DNA of 64,000 nucleotides from Selaginella moellendorffii. Taxonomy: Eukaryota; Streptophyta; Lycopodiopsida; Selaginellales; Selaginellaceae. The notes under the pieces were generated by a model. The model ran no database searches and was not told the DNA's origin. It was given only the letters and a program-made list of their open reading frames with translations. The translations under genes were made by a program, and so were the position numbers. The stretch covers positions 682,019 through 746,018 of the forward strand of contig NW_003314295.1 of NCBI RefSeq assembly GCF_000143415.4, in the 5' to 3' direction. How positions within the stretch are numbered: the first letter of the stretch is position 1; every line of letters starts with the position of its first letter. Below, one piece after another: positions 12,030 to 23,167 of the stretch.

Positions 12030-12125
12030 GGGCTACTCCCCTTTAGAGATATCAATATCTTCATTGACTATTGACTAACAACCCCTACTGAGCTAAAGGG
12101 AACTAGCATTTCCATTTCCACATTG
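12030..12125 (-). mobile_element. Inverted fragment of the TRIM family
   Basis: The reverse complement matches the 3' interior of the TRIM (about 10487-10590): AGTAGGGGTTGTTAGTCAAT, AGTCAATGA, ATATCTCTAAAGGGG and then TAGCCC, where the LTR begins. Similarity ends at the LTR side. The other end touches the first base of the chromodomain element's LTR at 12126, so that element probably inserted into, or broke off, an older TRIM copy. Confidence 0.75.
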
Positions 12126-12538
12126 TGTCAAGACCCCCAACAAGATCAAGACTGGAAAATGCTAAAGACAAAGAGAAAAAGCTAGTGAAAACAAAGAAAA
12201 AGCCTTAGACTGGTGTTGATTCAGATTGTGGAGAAATGGAACAAGGCTAACCTATATATACTATAGGTTGATGAAGCTCCACCACTCTTGGATCGAGGAC
12301 GGCCTAAATATAGCTGAGGTCGAGGAGGTGCCACATCATCATCAGGAATGTGGCTCGAGACTCAGGAATCGGGAAGTGTCTCGAGAGTCAGGAATAGGGA
12401 AATGTCTCGAGAGTCAGGAATAGGGAAGTGTCTCGAGAGTCAAGAATAGGGAAGTGTCTCAAGAGTCAGGAATATGATCTGCAGGTTAGGAATCCGGCGA
12501 GAGTCAGGAATGTGGCAAGAATTGGGGGATTCCTGACA
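12126..12538 (-). repeat. 3' LTR of the chromodomain element
   Basis: 413 bp with terminal TGTCA/TGACA inverted repeats. It contains four 26-bp tandem units starting GTGTCTCGAGAGTCAGGAAT (12376, 12402, 12428 and 12454) with degenerate units on the 5' side from about 12349. Its first 103 bp match 17281-17383. Confidence 0.85.
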
Positions 12539-12549
12539 GCACCCCCTCC

Positions 12550-15500
12550 TCAAGAACGAGTGGAACGAGGATGTGAACGAGAACGAAGAGGAGGATGAGA
12601 TGAGCGGCGAGGGATGGAAGATGGAGAAAAAGAATGAGAACTAGGACGAGAAGGATAGCGGCAGTGGAAGTCCTGAACAAGGTCAGGAGAATGAATCAGG
12701 TTGTCCGCAGGTTCCCAAGTGCGTTCCTCAGGTCTGTAACCCTTCCAGTCCACCAGATAGTAGAGTTTAGACCATGAAATCTTGGAATCAAGGATGTCCT
12801 GAACCTCGTACTTAGACCCATCCTCGAGCTGCACTGGTGGAGGCGGAGGAATGACCCGATTTGGAATAGGACTGGGAATATAAGGCTCAAGGAGAGAGGA
12901 GTGAAAAACGGGGTGAATTTGATATGAGGGAAGTGCAAGGCGATAAGTCACAGGATTAATGATGGCAGTGATAGGGAAAGGACCAAGACGTTTGAAATCG
13001 AGTTTTGGACAGGGCCTGGTGGTGGAGATATTTCGCCTGAGGAGCCAGACTTTATCCCCGATATTGTAAGGGGGACAATCCTGACGATGGACATTGGCAA
13101 ATGTTTTATGAGATTCCTGAGCACGATGGAGATGGAAGGAGATGGAGTTGTGGATTTCCTGGAGGTTGGAGATAAATGCCTCAGAGCGGGGATTTGAACG
13201 GGAGGATTCAGATGGAGAAGGAAGTGAAAGATTGAATCGGGGATTTCGGCCAGAGTTCGCAAAGAAGGGGGAAACTCGAAGAGAGGAGTGAACAGAGTTG
13301 TTATAGGAGAACTCAGCAAGGGGAAGGATATCGAACCAGTTATCCTGATGATAGTTGATGAAGCACCTCAAGAATTGTTCCAACGTCTGAATCGTTCGCT
13401 TGGACTGCCCATCAGTTTGAGGATGATATGCCGAAGAGAGGTTGGCCTTCACTCCAAGCAGCTGCAAAAACCGTTGCCAGAAATGAGAGATGAACTGAGG
13501 CCCCCGATCCGAAACCACATCTGTAGGAATCCCATGAAGTCGGAAAATTTCCCTGAATACCAGTTTTGCCATGTCCTCGCCCGAAAACTCCTTGGTACAT
13601 GGCAAGAAGTGCGCCATCTTTGTGAAGCAATTGAATTCGCAAGGACCTGAAGGGACCGGAAGGGAACGAAGCAAACCTGAGGGAAGGTGGCGAGGTACCT
13701 TATTCCGGGCACAAGTGTCACAGGAGGTAACAAAAGCTTTGATGTAGTCGTCCATGTGAGGCCACCAAAAGTCCCGTGCAACTAGCTCATAGGTTTTCGC
13801 AATGCCGAAGTGACCAGCAGTCGAGCTATCGTGGCACGCCATCAGGACTAACCTTCAAGCATCACCTTCAGGAACGTAAAGCTGCTCCCCACGGTACAAT
13901 AAGCCATCTAAGAACTCGAACTCGTCAAATCGCCGGCAGTCGGGAGTCACTGGGTGTCCAGCCTGAAGATGGGGGAAGATGTCGCTAGCGAGATCATCGG
14001 ATTGAAGATCATTTCTGATTGCATCCATCAAGGAGGAGTCCTGAGGGGCCAGGGAAATTGCCATAACTTGAAGCCGATCAGGACCGAGGATAACTTGATC
14101 CTGTTGATCGAAGGCAGGATTACCAGGCCTGAGACTAAGATAGGAGCGCCTTGAAAGAGCATCAGGAAGGCCTTGAAACTTTCCAGGTCTGTACTTGATA
14201 ACAAAGTCAAACCGACTTAGGAATTGTGCCCACCTTGCTTGACGACGGCTTAAAACTCGGGAAGTGGCAAAGTACTCGAGATTTTTGTGATCCGTTCAGA
14301 CTGTTGTTTGATGGCTCGCCCCCTCCAAGAAACGGCGCCACTCTCCAAAGGAATCCACGATGGCAAGGAGCTCCTTGTCGTGGATTTCGTAATTGATCTC
14401 CGCAGGCTGGAATTTCCGAGAATGGAAAGCGACCGGATGAAGTTCGTGATCCGCTCCGAGTTGAGACAGCACAGCACCAATGGCAAATTCGGAGGCGTCA
14501 GCCTCGATGAAGAAAGGTTGTGAGGAATCAGCATAGATCAAGACAGGAGCAAAACTGAAGGCCGCCTTGAGTGTGTCGAAGGCCTGCTGGGCAGCAGCAG
14601 ACCAAGAGAAGGGAACATCCTTGCGAGTGAGATGTGTGAGAGGAAGGACAATGCCAGAGTAGTGATCAATGAATTTGCGGTAGAAGTTGGCGAAGCTAAG
14701 GAAAACCTGAACGTCCGACATTGATTGTGGAGGCTTCCATTCAAGAATAGTCTTGACTTTGGCAGGATCCATCGTGATACCCTCAGGAGTGACAATGTAC
14801 CCAAGGAACTCCACAAACTGCTGATCAAAGGAACATTTCTCAAGCTTCGCATATAGGCCGTGTTCTCGCAGCTTCGCTAGCACCTTGCGTACATGTTCGT
14901 CATGCTCCTCCTGAGTTTTTGAGTAGATGAGGATGTCATCGAGGTAGACGATCACCATCTGATAAAGAAACTCCCGAAAGACGTCGTTCGCCATGTGTTG
15001 GAAAACTGCTGGAGCATTTGTCAAGCCAAATGGCATGACAATGTACTCGAAGTGGCCATAGCGGGTTTGGAACGCAGTCTTCCATTCATCACCAGGCCGG
15101 ATCCGGATCAGGTTGTATGCTCCACGGAGGTCGATCTTGGTGAAGAAGCGGGCACCGCCGAGGCGTTCCAATAGGTCCGAGATCAAGGGCAGCGGATAAC
15201 GGTTCCGAACAGTCACCTTGTTCAAACCTCGGTAGTCGATGACTAGCCGCAAGCTCCCATCCTTCTTCTTGACAAAGAAGACAGGCGCTCCAGCCGGGGA
15301 CTGCAAATGCTGAATGTAGCCCGAGGCAAGGTTCTCATCCACGTACTCTTTGAGGGCCTTAAGCTCGGATGGGGATAACCCGTAGATAGGCCCCCACGGA
15401 GGTGACGCTCCTTCCTGTAAATCAATGGGACAATCATAAGGTCGATGAATAGGCAGTACATTAGCTTTTTTCTTGTCAAACACATCCCCAAAATCATGAT

Positions 15501-16305
15501 ACTTCTCAGGAAGACTGACAGGAGAAACATGCAAAGCAAAAAGAAAAAGAGGTTCTTCATGAAGGAGTTCTTTCATAGTGATTGTGGAGATAGGAGGAGG
15601 CGTACGACTAAATGGAATGATGAGACGAGGATATGGTCCAGTGTAAGATGGAAGAGAGGAAAAAGAAGAGGGTGAAAACTTTATAGAGTCAGGAACAGAA
15701 CCCCGATTTGAGTTTAGGGAACTGTTCCTGATTCGGATTCGATGAACAGCAGGGGAAGCCGTGGGAGAGATGAGCTGTAATTCCTTCCAACGAATCTGAG
15801 GCTGATGTAGTTGGAACCAAGGAAGACCGAGCACCACAGAGGAGGACTTGCTGTTGATGATGTTGAAGGCAATATCGGTGACGGTGGACTCGATGTGTAC
15901 TCGAACGGGCAACGTTTCCCTAAGTCCAGAAGATGGAGACACAAAATGTCCGCCGATGCCTTCAACCCTCAAATCCCGTATGGTAGGAGAAAGAGGAACG
16001 TGATGTCGGGCAGCAAAGTTCGTGTCCATGAAGCAGGAAGTTGCACCCGAGTCCAGTAACGCCAGAGCCTTGAGTCCTGATTGTCCGGTGAAAGAAAGGA
16101 GACATGGGACACGGAAGTTGCGGGAATTGGTGGTGGCTTTGATGAAAGGTGGTGAGGAGCTTGATAAAGAAGAAAAGTGATTTTTATTCGGGGAGTCCAA
16201 ACAGACAGCTCCTACTCTGTTTGGACAGGGTCGTTTTCCGACTGCAATAGAGGTGGACTTTGAGGCAGAGTGAACTCGAGCAGTCGAGGAGGCTTCTTGG
16301 GACAT
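12550..16305 (-). pseudogene. Chromovirus pol (protease, RT, RNase H, integrase, chromodomain), inactivated
   Basis: One frame from 16305 to 12550, interrupted by TGA at 14296-14298 (after RT and most of RNase H) and by TGA at 13855-13857. Domains in order: aspartic protease (DSGATS), RT (VKKKDGSLRLVIDYRGLN, MPFGLTNAP, catalytic YLDDILIYS), RNase H (DASEFAIGAVLSQ), integrase HHCC zinc (CDTCARNK), integrase core, and a C-terminal chromodomain (about 12680-12810, with YLVDWKGY and EERTWEP). The core has a gap just before KMAHFLPC, where the first catalytic Asp belongs, and the third catalytic residue reads K in GQSKRTIQ where the family has E. The second Asp (SDRGPQF) is kept. Both stops and the E-to-K change fit single transitions. 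The pol frame overlaps gag by 94 bp in another frame. Confidence 0.9.
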
Positions 16306-17189
16306 ACAGCTGCTTTGTGATTAGGATCAGCACAATAGAGGCAAAGATTATGAGATATTCGACGTTGCTTCTCGGCAGGACTCAACTTCCCTCTAATGAG
16401 TCGGGGAGTACCAGAAATATCCATCGGAACCGGAGCAGTAGGTTCAGGAGTATGCCCCGAAGACTCAAGCTGGGATTCCTGAGTCTGGGACGGAAAAACA
16501 GCGGCACGGCGACTTTCCTGACGACATTCAAAGAGACGATTGTCACATCGAACAGCTTTGTTGATGGCATCCGACAGGTCCTTGGGATCCTCCATGGTGA
16601 GCAACAAATCCTTGACACCGTTGTTGAGGCCGAAACGAAATTGGTCAATCAGGGCCCGCTCATCCCACTGAGTGTCCAAAGCAAGGAGTTGGAATTCTGT
16701 AGCGTAAATCGAGGTAGGATGAGACCCCTGAGAGAGACGTCTCATTTTTGTGGTAGCAGCCCGAACCCGATCCGTCTCGCCAAAACATGCTTCGAGCTTC
16801 TCTTTGAACAATTGAAGATCCATTAGCTCCGGAACCACGACCCCTTTCATGCTCTTCTCCAGAAGAGGAGAAAACCATGACAAGGCTGCACCCTCGAGCA
16901 ACGTCCCAATTGCGCCGATTTGAGATTCGGGAGTGGGGTACCGCCGATGTTGAAGTGCAAAGATCAGCTCCATTTGGTTCAAAAATCCACGAAGCTCCGA
17001 ACGCTTGTCTGAGAATTTCGCCGGGAAACTCACCTTCGGTTCAGGAACTTTGTTGGATCCTTGAGCCGAAAGTGAAGCAAGCTCCTGCTGCATGCGAAGA
17101 AGGGTCGCCTTCAGCTCGGTATTCTCAGACTGGATTTTTGCAAGGACTTCGGCAAAGAAATCAGGATGGCTTGGAGACTCCATTGGCAA
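16212..17189 (-). CDS. Chromovirus Gag protein
   Basis: 325 residues, uninterrupted. A coiled N-terminus is followed by a retrotransposon gag domain (about residues 60-200, with the FRFGLNNGVKDLLL-type block) and one CX2CX4HX4C zinc knuckle near residue 285 (CLYCADPNHKAAVC) for binding element RNA. Gag would form the cytoplasmic virus-like particle. Two close Met codons (17189 and 17183) are both possible starts. Its end overlaps the pol frame by 94 bp, which suggests frameshifted Gag-Pol in the ancestor. Because the 5' LTR is truncated, expression from this copy is unlikely. Confidence 0.85.
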   Translation of the reverse strand: MPMESPSHPDFFAEVLAKIQSENTELKATLLRMQQELASLSAQGSNKVPEPKVSFPAKFSDKRSELRGFLNQMELIFALQHRRYPTPESQIGAIGTLLEGAALSWFSPLLEKSMKGVVVPELMDLQLFKEKLEACFGETDRVRAATTKMRRLSQGSHPTSIYATEFQLLALDTQWDERALIDQFRFGLNNGVKDLLLTMEDPKDLSDAINKAVRCDNRLFECRQESRRAAVFPSQTQESQLESSGHTPEPTAPVPMDISGTPRLIRGKLSPAEKQRRISHNLCLYCADPNHKAAVCPKKPPRLLEFTLPQSPPLLQSENDPVQTE

Positions 17190-17280
17190 GAAGAAAGAAA
17201 AGAAAGGGGGAAAAAGACAAAGGCAATCAAAGAATCAAAGCGAGCTAAAAGAAAAGCAAAAACCACAATCTAAATCAAAT

Positions 17281-17383
17281 TGTCAAGACCCCCAACAAGA
17301 TCAAGACTGGAAAATGCTAAAGACAAAGAGAAAAAGCTAGTGAAAACAAAGAAGAAGCCTTAAACTGGTGTTGATTCAGATTG
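17281..17383 (-). repeat. Remnant of the 5' LTR of the chromodomain element
   Basis: 103 bp matching the first 103 bp of 12126-12538 (TGTCAAGACCCCC onward). Similarity stops abruptly after TTCAGATTG. Confidence 0.85.
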
Positions 17384-20300
17384 AGGGATTTATTGTTGAG
17401 CCTTCAAAGAAATATATATTCTTGCTATCAAAAATGTATTTCTTAATTACACACTTAAGTTATCCACCACAATGTATTAAAGATATAGATTTGTTGAAAT
17501 GCTACACTAATTATATGGATTAAGATGCATCTCCATACCCCTCTTCCTATTTGATGAATTGGCTAGTGGAAATTCAAAGAATATATTCTTATTGTAGGAA
17601 AACAGAAGTTCCTCACCTCTCATGTACTCAAATTCCTTTAATTCTAACCATAATGATTTAGCAAAAATGCCTTATTTGATACTTCAAAAATTAGTCCAAA
17701 AGAAACACACCTTCTTGTTTGGGAAGTTATATTTATTATATTTGAAAATTCATCTTCTTCATTTTCGTCACTGGAAAGAATAACAACTTCCTCCTTCACT
17801 CCATAATTGGCTATGACATAGGGCTCTCCTCTCCTTTCTTCAAAAATCTTGTAACTAAAATCTCTTGACTTGTACATTTATTAAAATCCCATTGAATCCA
17901 TATCATTGTCGAGAAGGATGGATTTTTCTTTTTCTAAACTAATTGATCCCAATTTCAGCTTAAATCTGTTACAAAAGAAGTTCTCTTTTATAACACTCTT
18001 AGAGAGAATAATAAAGGCTCTTAATCAATCTTTAAGTAAAATTCTCTCATATCTTCTCCTTTTTTGAGCATTTAAGGTAAAATTTAGGGAGAAATTAACA
18101 AAAAAGAACAAAAATATTTTTCTATATTGTGAGTTTTAATTGGTTATATCCTTGTAAAGAACAAGTTATATTTTAACAAAATATACAACCATTTAGAATC
18201 TAGAGATATATGAAAATTTTAAAGAGCCACCCATATTAATTGTGTAATTGATTGTGAAAGGAATAATACTATTGAAATGAATAAAGTTATAAATGAGAGG
18301 CATTGATCAATTAAAAGAGTTGTAACACTGATAGTTTATTCTCCTTCTCATCTCCATGCTCTCTTCCTAGCAAGAAAGTTTCATTCTTTTATGAGAACTG
18401 AAAGTTAGATTTGCAGAAGTTGATTCATGTGTGGTTTTTTCAGTCACTTGAGAATGGTGATTTATGTTACACCTTCTTCTCTAAAGCTCTAGTATTGGAA
18501 TGGAAGGAATGATATTATGATTTCGATGTGTAAAATGCCCAATTGTAGATGTTAAGTATGCAACTCTTCTATTACAAATGTAATTGCAGGTATTAATAAT
18601 TATCTTTTAGAAGTTTTTCTCTTACTACTATGATAGTAGGAGGTTAGTATTGTTAGTTCTTTTTATCAATCTTTACTCAAGCTAGTTGAGAAACTAGTCT
18701 TTATGTGTATATTTGACCAAAAGAGTATAAGAATGGAATTCCTTAGTGCTATTAGTTAAATATACTTAACATGATTAGAGAAATTCATTTGCTAGCTTGC
18801 ACTTACTAGTATTGAGAACCTTTATGATATTAAGTTAGTTTTTCAAAATTCACTGTATGATACCTTATCATGTCCACCAGACACCCTCACTATCATGCCC
18901 TTGTTGAACTTTATCCTAGAGACTATCTTATGGGATTTAAATCATGCTTTATGGGGGGGGGTGTTCAAATATAAATGGGTGAATTGAATATGCCAACCAA
19001 TTTAAGATGTTTGGCTCTTCATTGGGTATATCTATTTTTGTTTTGCATCTGACTTAGGTTTTAGCTCCAAGTTTAATACTATACTAGCTGGTTGAATACT
19101 TATATCTTCATGTTAAGCCATCAATATATTGAAGTAGTGCTAGACTCTATTTTACATGTTAATCTTAGCATTAAAATGCTAAAAGCTCTAAGAGTATTCT
19201 AGTGTTGTGTCTACTTTTTTTTCTTCACTCCTTAGATATACACTTTAACCCTTTAGTTAATAGCCTAAAGCATTGAAATTAGTGTCTTGCTCTATTACCC
19301 TTTGCACTTGTGTCCAAGGGTTAGGTTTTTCTCTATGGTTGTCCTACAATAATATACTATAGAGTAAAGGGTAAAAACTGCATACATTACATCAATTTTT
19401 TTGTTGAATTGCTTCTAGAGTGCCATGATTCTTAGCCCCTTAATCCCTTTATTGCACTCTCACAGGATTCTAGAGCATTCTCTAGACGTGTGTAGCAGCA
19501 TCATGGGTGAAAGAGTGAAGGTGAGCACCAAAATCAATGTGTTGATATCTATGCTTGAGAAAATAAGTGATGTGAAATCAATTAAGCTGATAATGTTTCT
19601 TAGTTCCCTACAATGCTCAAGCTCATCAAAAGGCCACTCCAAAAGCTAGTTTAGCTCAAGGTCGACATGCAATGGCTCACTAACTATTCTTCTTAGCCTC
19701 AAGATCACTAGAGTGTGATGGCATCCAAAATGTTTTTGGGATGGATCTTTGGTGGAATCTCTAGGCCATGGCTCAAGTTCACACTTGAAGTAATTCCAAG
19801 ACTTAAAGTTCATGTTTCTTCAATCTCTTAGGAAATGGCTAGATAATTTGATTTTCTATATATGCAAACCCAAGCTCCAAACAAAGTGATAGTGAGATGC
19901 TTGTAAAATTGTCCACATAAATACATGTACTGAATGCAAAAAAAGTAGAGCTGGCTGTGATTCACTTGGGATCATTGTCGACCTTCCACTTTCTTACTTT
20001 AATCAGCTAGATTACTTTAATCAGCTGCTTAATTTAGGACCTCTATGGCAGCCAGCAATAACAAATTGAGTAAATTCCAGGTGATCTAGAAATAGTGATC
20101 CCAATGAAAGTCTTAGTTAAAAGATCCTTCAATTGCAAAGTTGATCAAATAGCAAACATAACCTCAACAAACCTCTAGAAATGACATGAACTACCCAGCA
20201 TCACCTGGGCAATTATTAGTTAAAAAATGAAACTCCCAATTCATTTTGCAAATATATGATTTTACGTTGTAGTCCTTAAAGATTTTACACAATGATATCA

Positions 20301-20652
20301 TAGCCTTCTACTATGCAAAACTAGCTTAGCTTCTATCCTCTAAGTTGGAACTGTTGATCTTACTCTTCCATTGTTTACTTTAGCTGCCACAATGGATCTT
20401 ATGAATGGAAGCCATAAAGTTGGTAGTGTAGAAGTTTAAGAATTTTACTTCTCATTTGTTTGAGTTTTCTTGTGGAGAGAAAAAATAAAAGGAAAAAGAA
20501 GGTCAAGAGCTACCTAGAGACCAAGTGGTCATGGGAAGGTAGGCAGCACCATTTTCAAAATGACTTTTTTTGGTTCACCGATTCAATCTAGCTTTAGAAA
20601 TTAATGTATTTGCATGTTTCTCATTTACAGTCTAGATTTTGTTTCCTATATA
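17384..20652. other. AT-rich spacer without a recognised gene
   Basis: About 3.3 kb of AT-rich sequence. The longest frames (17644-17877 minus, 77 codons; 19425-19649 plus, 74 codons) have no family signature. A G8 run lies near 18953. No LTR pair, tRNA or gene structure seen. Confidence 0.55.
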
Positions 20653-22887
20653 TCACCAATAATCGTTACACGAACACATGCCATTCTGAAAGTGATGGAA
20701 CCGGTTTGTGTCCCGGACCAAGATCTCTCGCCCAGTGACCTTGGAGATGACCTTGGTAGCGGCATGGCAGTCCGAGCACACCCGCAAGTTTTTGACGATC
20801 CGCAGCGGAGCGCCTGGAGGGGTGCTAATGAGCCCAAATGCAATAGCCAGCTTCTCGCTGTGGTACCAAAGCAAGTTCTCCTTCTCGTCCTCCTCGACAT
20901 CCTGGAGCACCACTTTGGTGTCTTGGAAGTACCCTGCTTCCTTCATTTGCCTGCCCAGCCGCTGGATCTCCGCGTAAATTTCGTCTCTCTGCGGATGCAT
21001 CTTGTCTCCGGCAATGAACTCGTGCACTCGATCCAAGACCTCTATCCAACTGCATCCAGGCTTCTTTTTTATTCCCCGCTCCTCCATAAGCTTCCGGATC
21101 CTGGCCGCGTCCTTGGGCCGTTTAGCCGCCGAGTAGATGTTGGCAAGCGTGATGTATGGAGACGAATTCTCGGGGTCGAGCTCGAAGACCACCTCGGCAG
21201 CGGCCTCTCCTCTCTCCACATCCGTGTAGAGCTTGCAAGCGCTGAGCATCGTCATGTAGAGCAGCGGCCCCGGATGGAATGGCATGAGCCGGAGCAAATC
21301 CTCGGCATCGCGGAGCTTCCCAGCCCGGCCAAGAACGTCCACCATGCACGCGTAGTGCTCCAGCGTCGGCTCAACCTGAGTGTCTCCAACAATCGACCGA
21401 AAGAAATCCCCCGAGGCCTCCACCACCCCCGAGTTGCTGCACGCGAAGAGAACGCTGATGAAGATGATGTCGTCGGGGAGAGTTCCTTCGCTAAGCATCC
21501 GGTGGTAAAGCTCCATCGCCTCGTCCACGCGACCGCGCTGAGCAAAAGCCGAGATCATCGACGACCACGAGATCACGTCCCTCCTCCTCATGCCGTCAAA
21601 CACGATCTTGGCATCGCCCAGTGCGCCACACCTCCCGTAGAAGTTCACCAGGGCATTGCTCACGACCAAGTCCGTGTCAAAGCCCCTCTCGGCGACGGCG
21701 GCGTGGATCTTCCTCCCTTCCGCGAGAGCTCCCAGAAACGAGCAAGCATCGAGCAGGGTGATGAACGTCACCCGGTTTGGAGTCATCCCCTTCCTCGCGG
21801 AGCCCATCTCCCGGTAGAGCTCCAGCGCCATCCTCGCATGTCCGTTCTGGGCATACGCGGCAAGCATCGCACTCCAGGACACGACGTTGGGCCGAGAGAT
21901 CTTCTCAAACGCTGCTCGGGCCTCCTCCACGCTCTGGCATTTGCCATACATGTTCACCAGCGCAGTGCCGACGATCACATCGCCCTCCAAACCGGCACCC
22001 GCAACTCGAGAGTGGACTCTTCTCCCCTCTTCCAGCGATCCTGGAGTGGTCAAACCACTGAGCACTGTCACATACGTCACCTTGTTCCTCTCCACGCCTT
22101 GGGTCTCCATCTCTGTGTAGAGCTCCACCGCCTGGGCTGGATGCCCGTTTTGGGCATATGCCGCGATCATCGAGTTCCAGGCCACCGGATCTCTCTTGTT
22201 CGCCTTTGTGAAAAGCTCTCGCGCTTGATCGAGCCGCTTGCACTTGCCATACATGTTGATCAGCGCCGAGACGATGACGTGATCCCGGTCGTAGCCCTGG
22301 GACGAGATCCTTGCGTGGAGCAGCTTGCCAGCCCCGAGATTTCCAGAGATCGAGCAGGCGCCGAGGACATTGAGAAGCGTGATCTCGTCCGGATGGATGC
22401 CCTCGCAGTCCATGGCCCGGAACGCGGCGATGGCCTCGCTGCCGCAGCCATTCTGCGCGTAGGCGCCGATCAGGATGGTCCAGGAGAAGAGATTCTGGGC
22501 GAGGAGATTGTCGAAGACCGCTCGCGCGTCGACGACGCTGCCGCATCTGCCATACATCTGGATCAAGAAGCTGCCCACGTACCGATCCCTGTCCAGGCCG
22601 CAGCTCGCCGCGATCGAGTGGACGCGCCGGCCCTCCGCGATCGCCGCCGCATTGCCGCATTCCTTGAGCAGGTCGGAGAAAAGCCCGCGCTCGCTGGCCA
22701 GGCCAGGATTTCGGGCAAGATCCTCGATCGCCTGCCTCAACCTGTTCCGCCCCTCTGGATCGCCGTCTTGGATGTGATCTTTGGAAAACCTGTGCCTCGC
22801 AGAGAGGCTCGTTGGCCGACTCTCCTGAAGCTCTTGGTGGTGCCTACCCGGGAATTCCAAAAACAGGGTGGAACCGAGCACAAGCAT
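20653..22887 (-). CDS. PLS-class pentatricopeptide repeat protein with DYW deaminase domain
   Basis: 744 residues, intronless. A tandem PPR array (about residues 75-560, with repeated NMYGKC and WNSMIAAYAQNG-type blocks) recognises a specific organellar RNA, and an E region leads into a DYW domain from about residue 611. The deaminase zinc signature is complete: HSE (H676, E678) and CSDC (C704, C707), then the second zinc site HH(731-732) with C738 and C740, and a terminal DYW. The family edits cytidine to uridine in chloroplast or mitochondrial transcripts; the first residues are not strongly presequence-like, so the compartment is open. It is divergent from the dirigent gene, with 280 bp between the starts. 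The long opposite-strand frame at 20614-22899 is a shadow caused by GC-rich codons. Confidence 0.95.
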   Translation of the reverse strand: MLVLGSTLFLEFPGRHHQELQESRPTSLSARHRFSKDHIQDGDPEGRNRLRQAIEDLARNPGLASERGLFSDLLKECGNAAAIAEGRRVHSIAASCGLDRDRYVGSFLIQMYGRCGSVVDARAVFDNLLAQNLFSWTILIGAYAQNGCGSEAIAAFRAMDCEGIHPDEITLLNVLGACSISGNLGAGKLLHARISSQGYDRDHVIVSALINMYGKCKRLDQARELFTKANKRDPVAWNSMIAAYAQNGHPAQAVELYTEMETQGVERNKVTYVTVLSGLTTPGSLEEGRRVHSRVAGAGLEGDVIVGTALVNMYGKCQSVEEARAAFEKISRPNVVSWSAMLAAYAQNGHARMALELYREMGSARKGMTPNRVTFITLLDACSFLGALAEGRKIHAAVAERGFDTDLVVSNALVNFYGRCGALGDAKIVFDGMRRRDVISWSSMISAFAQRGRVDEAMELYHRMLSEGTLPDDIIFISVLFACSNSGVVEASGDFFRSIVGDTQVEPTLEHYACMVDVLGRAGKLRDAEDLLRLMPFHPGPLLYMTMLSACKLYTDVERGEAAAEVVFELDPENSSPYITLANIYSAAKRPKDAARIRKLMEERGIKKKPGCSWIEVLDRVHEFIAGDKMHPQRDEIYAEIQRLGRQMKEAGYFQDTKVVLQDVEEDEKENLLWYHSEKLAIAFGLISTPPGAPLRIVKNLRVCSDCHAATKVISKVTGREILVRDTNRFHHFQNGMCSCNDYW

Positions 22888-23041
22888 ATTCTGCCCTAGA
22901 TTCTCGATCTAGTTTTGTCAAACAAAGTGTTATAGAAATTCCTGAGTGGACTGACTGATCATGACTGAAAGTTGCCAATGGAGAATGACTTGGATCAACT
23001 TCTAATCAACTCACAGACTCTACCAGCGCACTGAGCCTACC

Positions 23042-23167
23042 TATAAAATAACTAAAAGAGAGTGTACTCATAGAACAAAAGAAAAAGAGAGTCTAGAGAG
23101 AGCCTAGAGAGTTTAGAGAGAGTCTAGAGAGAGAGAGAGAGAGCGCTTTAACTGATTTTGATCTTCA
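23042..23167 (+). promoter_or_regulatory. TATA box and GA-rich leader of the dirigent gene
   Basis: TATAAAATA at 23042-23050 lies about 120 bp before the ATG at 23168. Between them is a run of AGAGAGTCTAGAGAG units ending in (GA)n at about 23085-23143, a common kind of plant core-promoter or leader tract. The transcription start is inferred, not seen. Confidence 0.5.

Larger units (their letters stand above)
12126..17383 (-). mobile_element. Chromodomain Ty3/gypsy retrotransposon (chromovirus), 5'-truncated LTR
   Basis: Minus-strand element with gag (16212-17189), an interrupted pol (12550-16305) and LTR sequence at both ends: a full 413-bp LTR at 12126-12538, starting TGTCA and ending TGACA on the plus strand, and only 103 bp of LTR at 17281-17383. 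The two stretches agree closely. In element orientation the 3' LTR is complete, with a purine tract (GAGGAGGGGG) just before it, and the 5' LTR keeps only its last 103 bp. Because the right end is missing, no target-site duplication can be tested. Losing the 5' LTR promoter part, together with the pol stops, makes this copy inactive. Confidence 0.9.

Noticed and set aside
12126-12479. CRISPR-like array in the 26-bp repeats
   Set aside because: Units are directly adjacent with no spacers, lie inside an LTR, and the genome is a plant.
13288-13988. Plus-strand frames across the chromovirus integrase
   Set aside because: Antisense to pol; no motif, while the minus frame has zinc site, core and chromodomain.
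17644-17877. 77-codon minus-strand frame
   Set aside because: Single short frame in AT-rich DNA, no family signature, no splice partners found.
20614-22899. 761-codon plus-strand frame opposite the DYW PPR gene
   Set aside because: It mirrors the PPR gene on the other strand, shows no domain, and arises from strongly GC-biased codons. The PPR protein has complete, ordered motifs.
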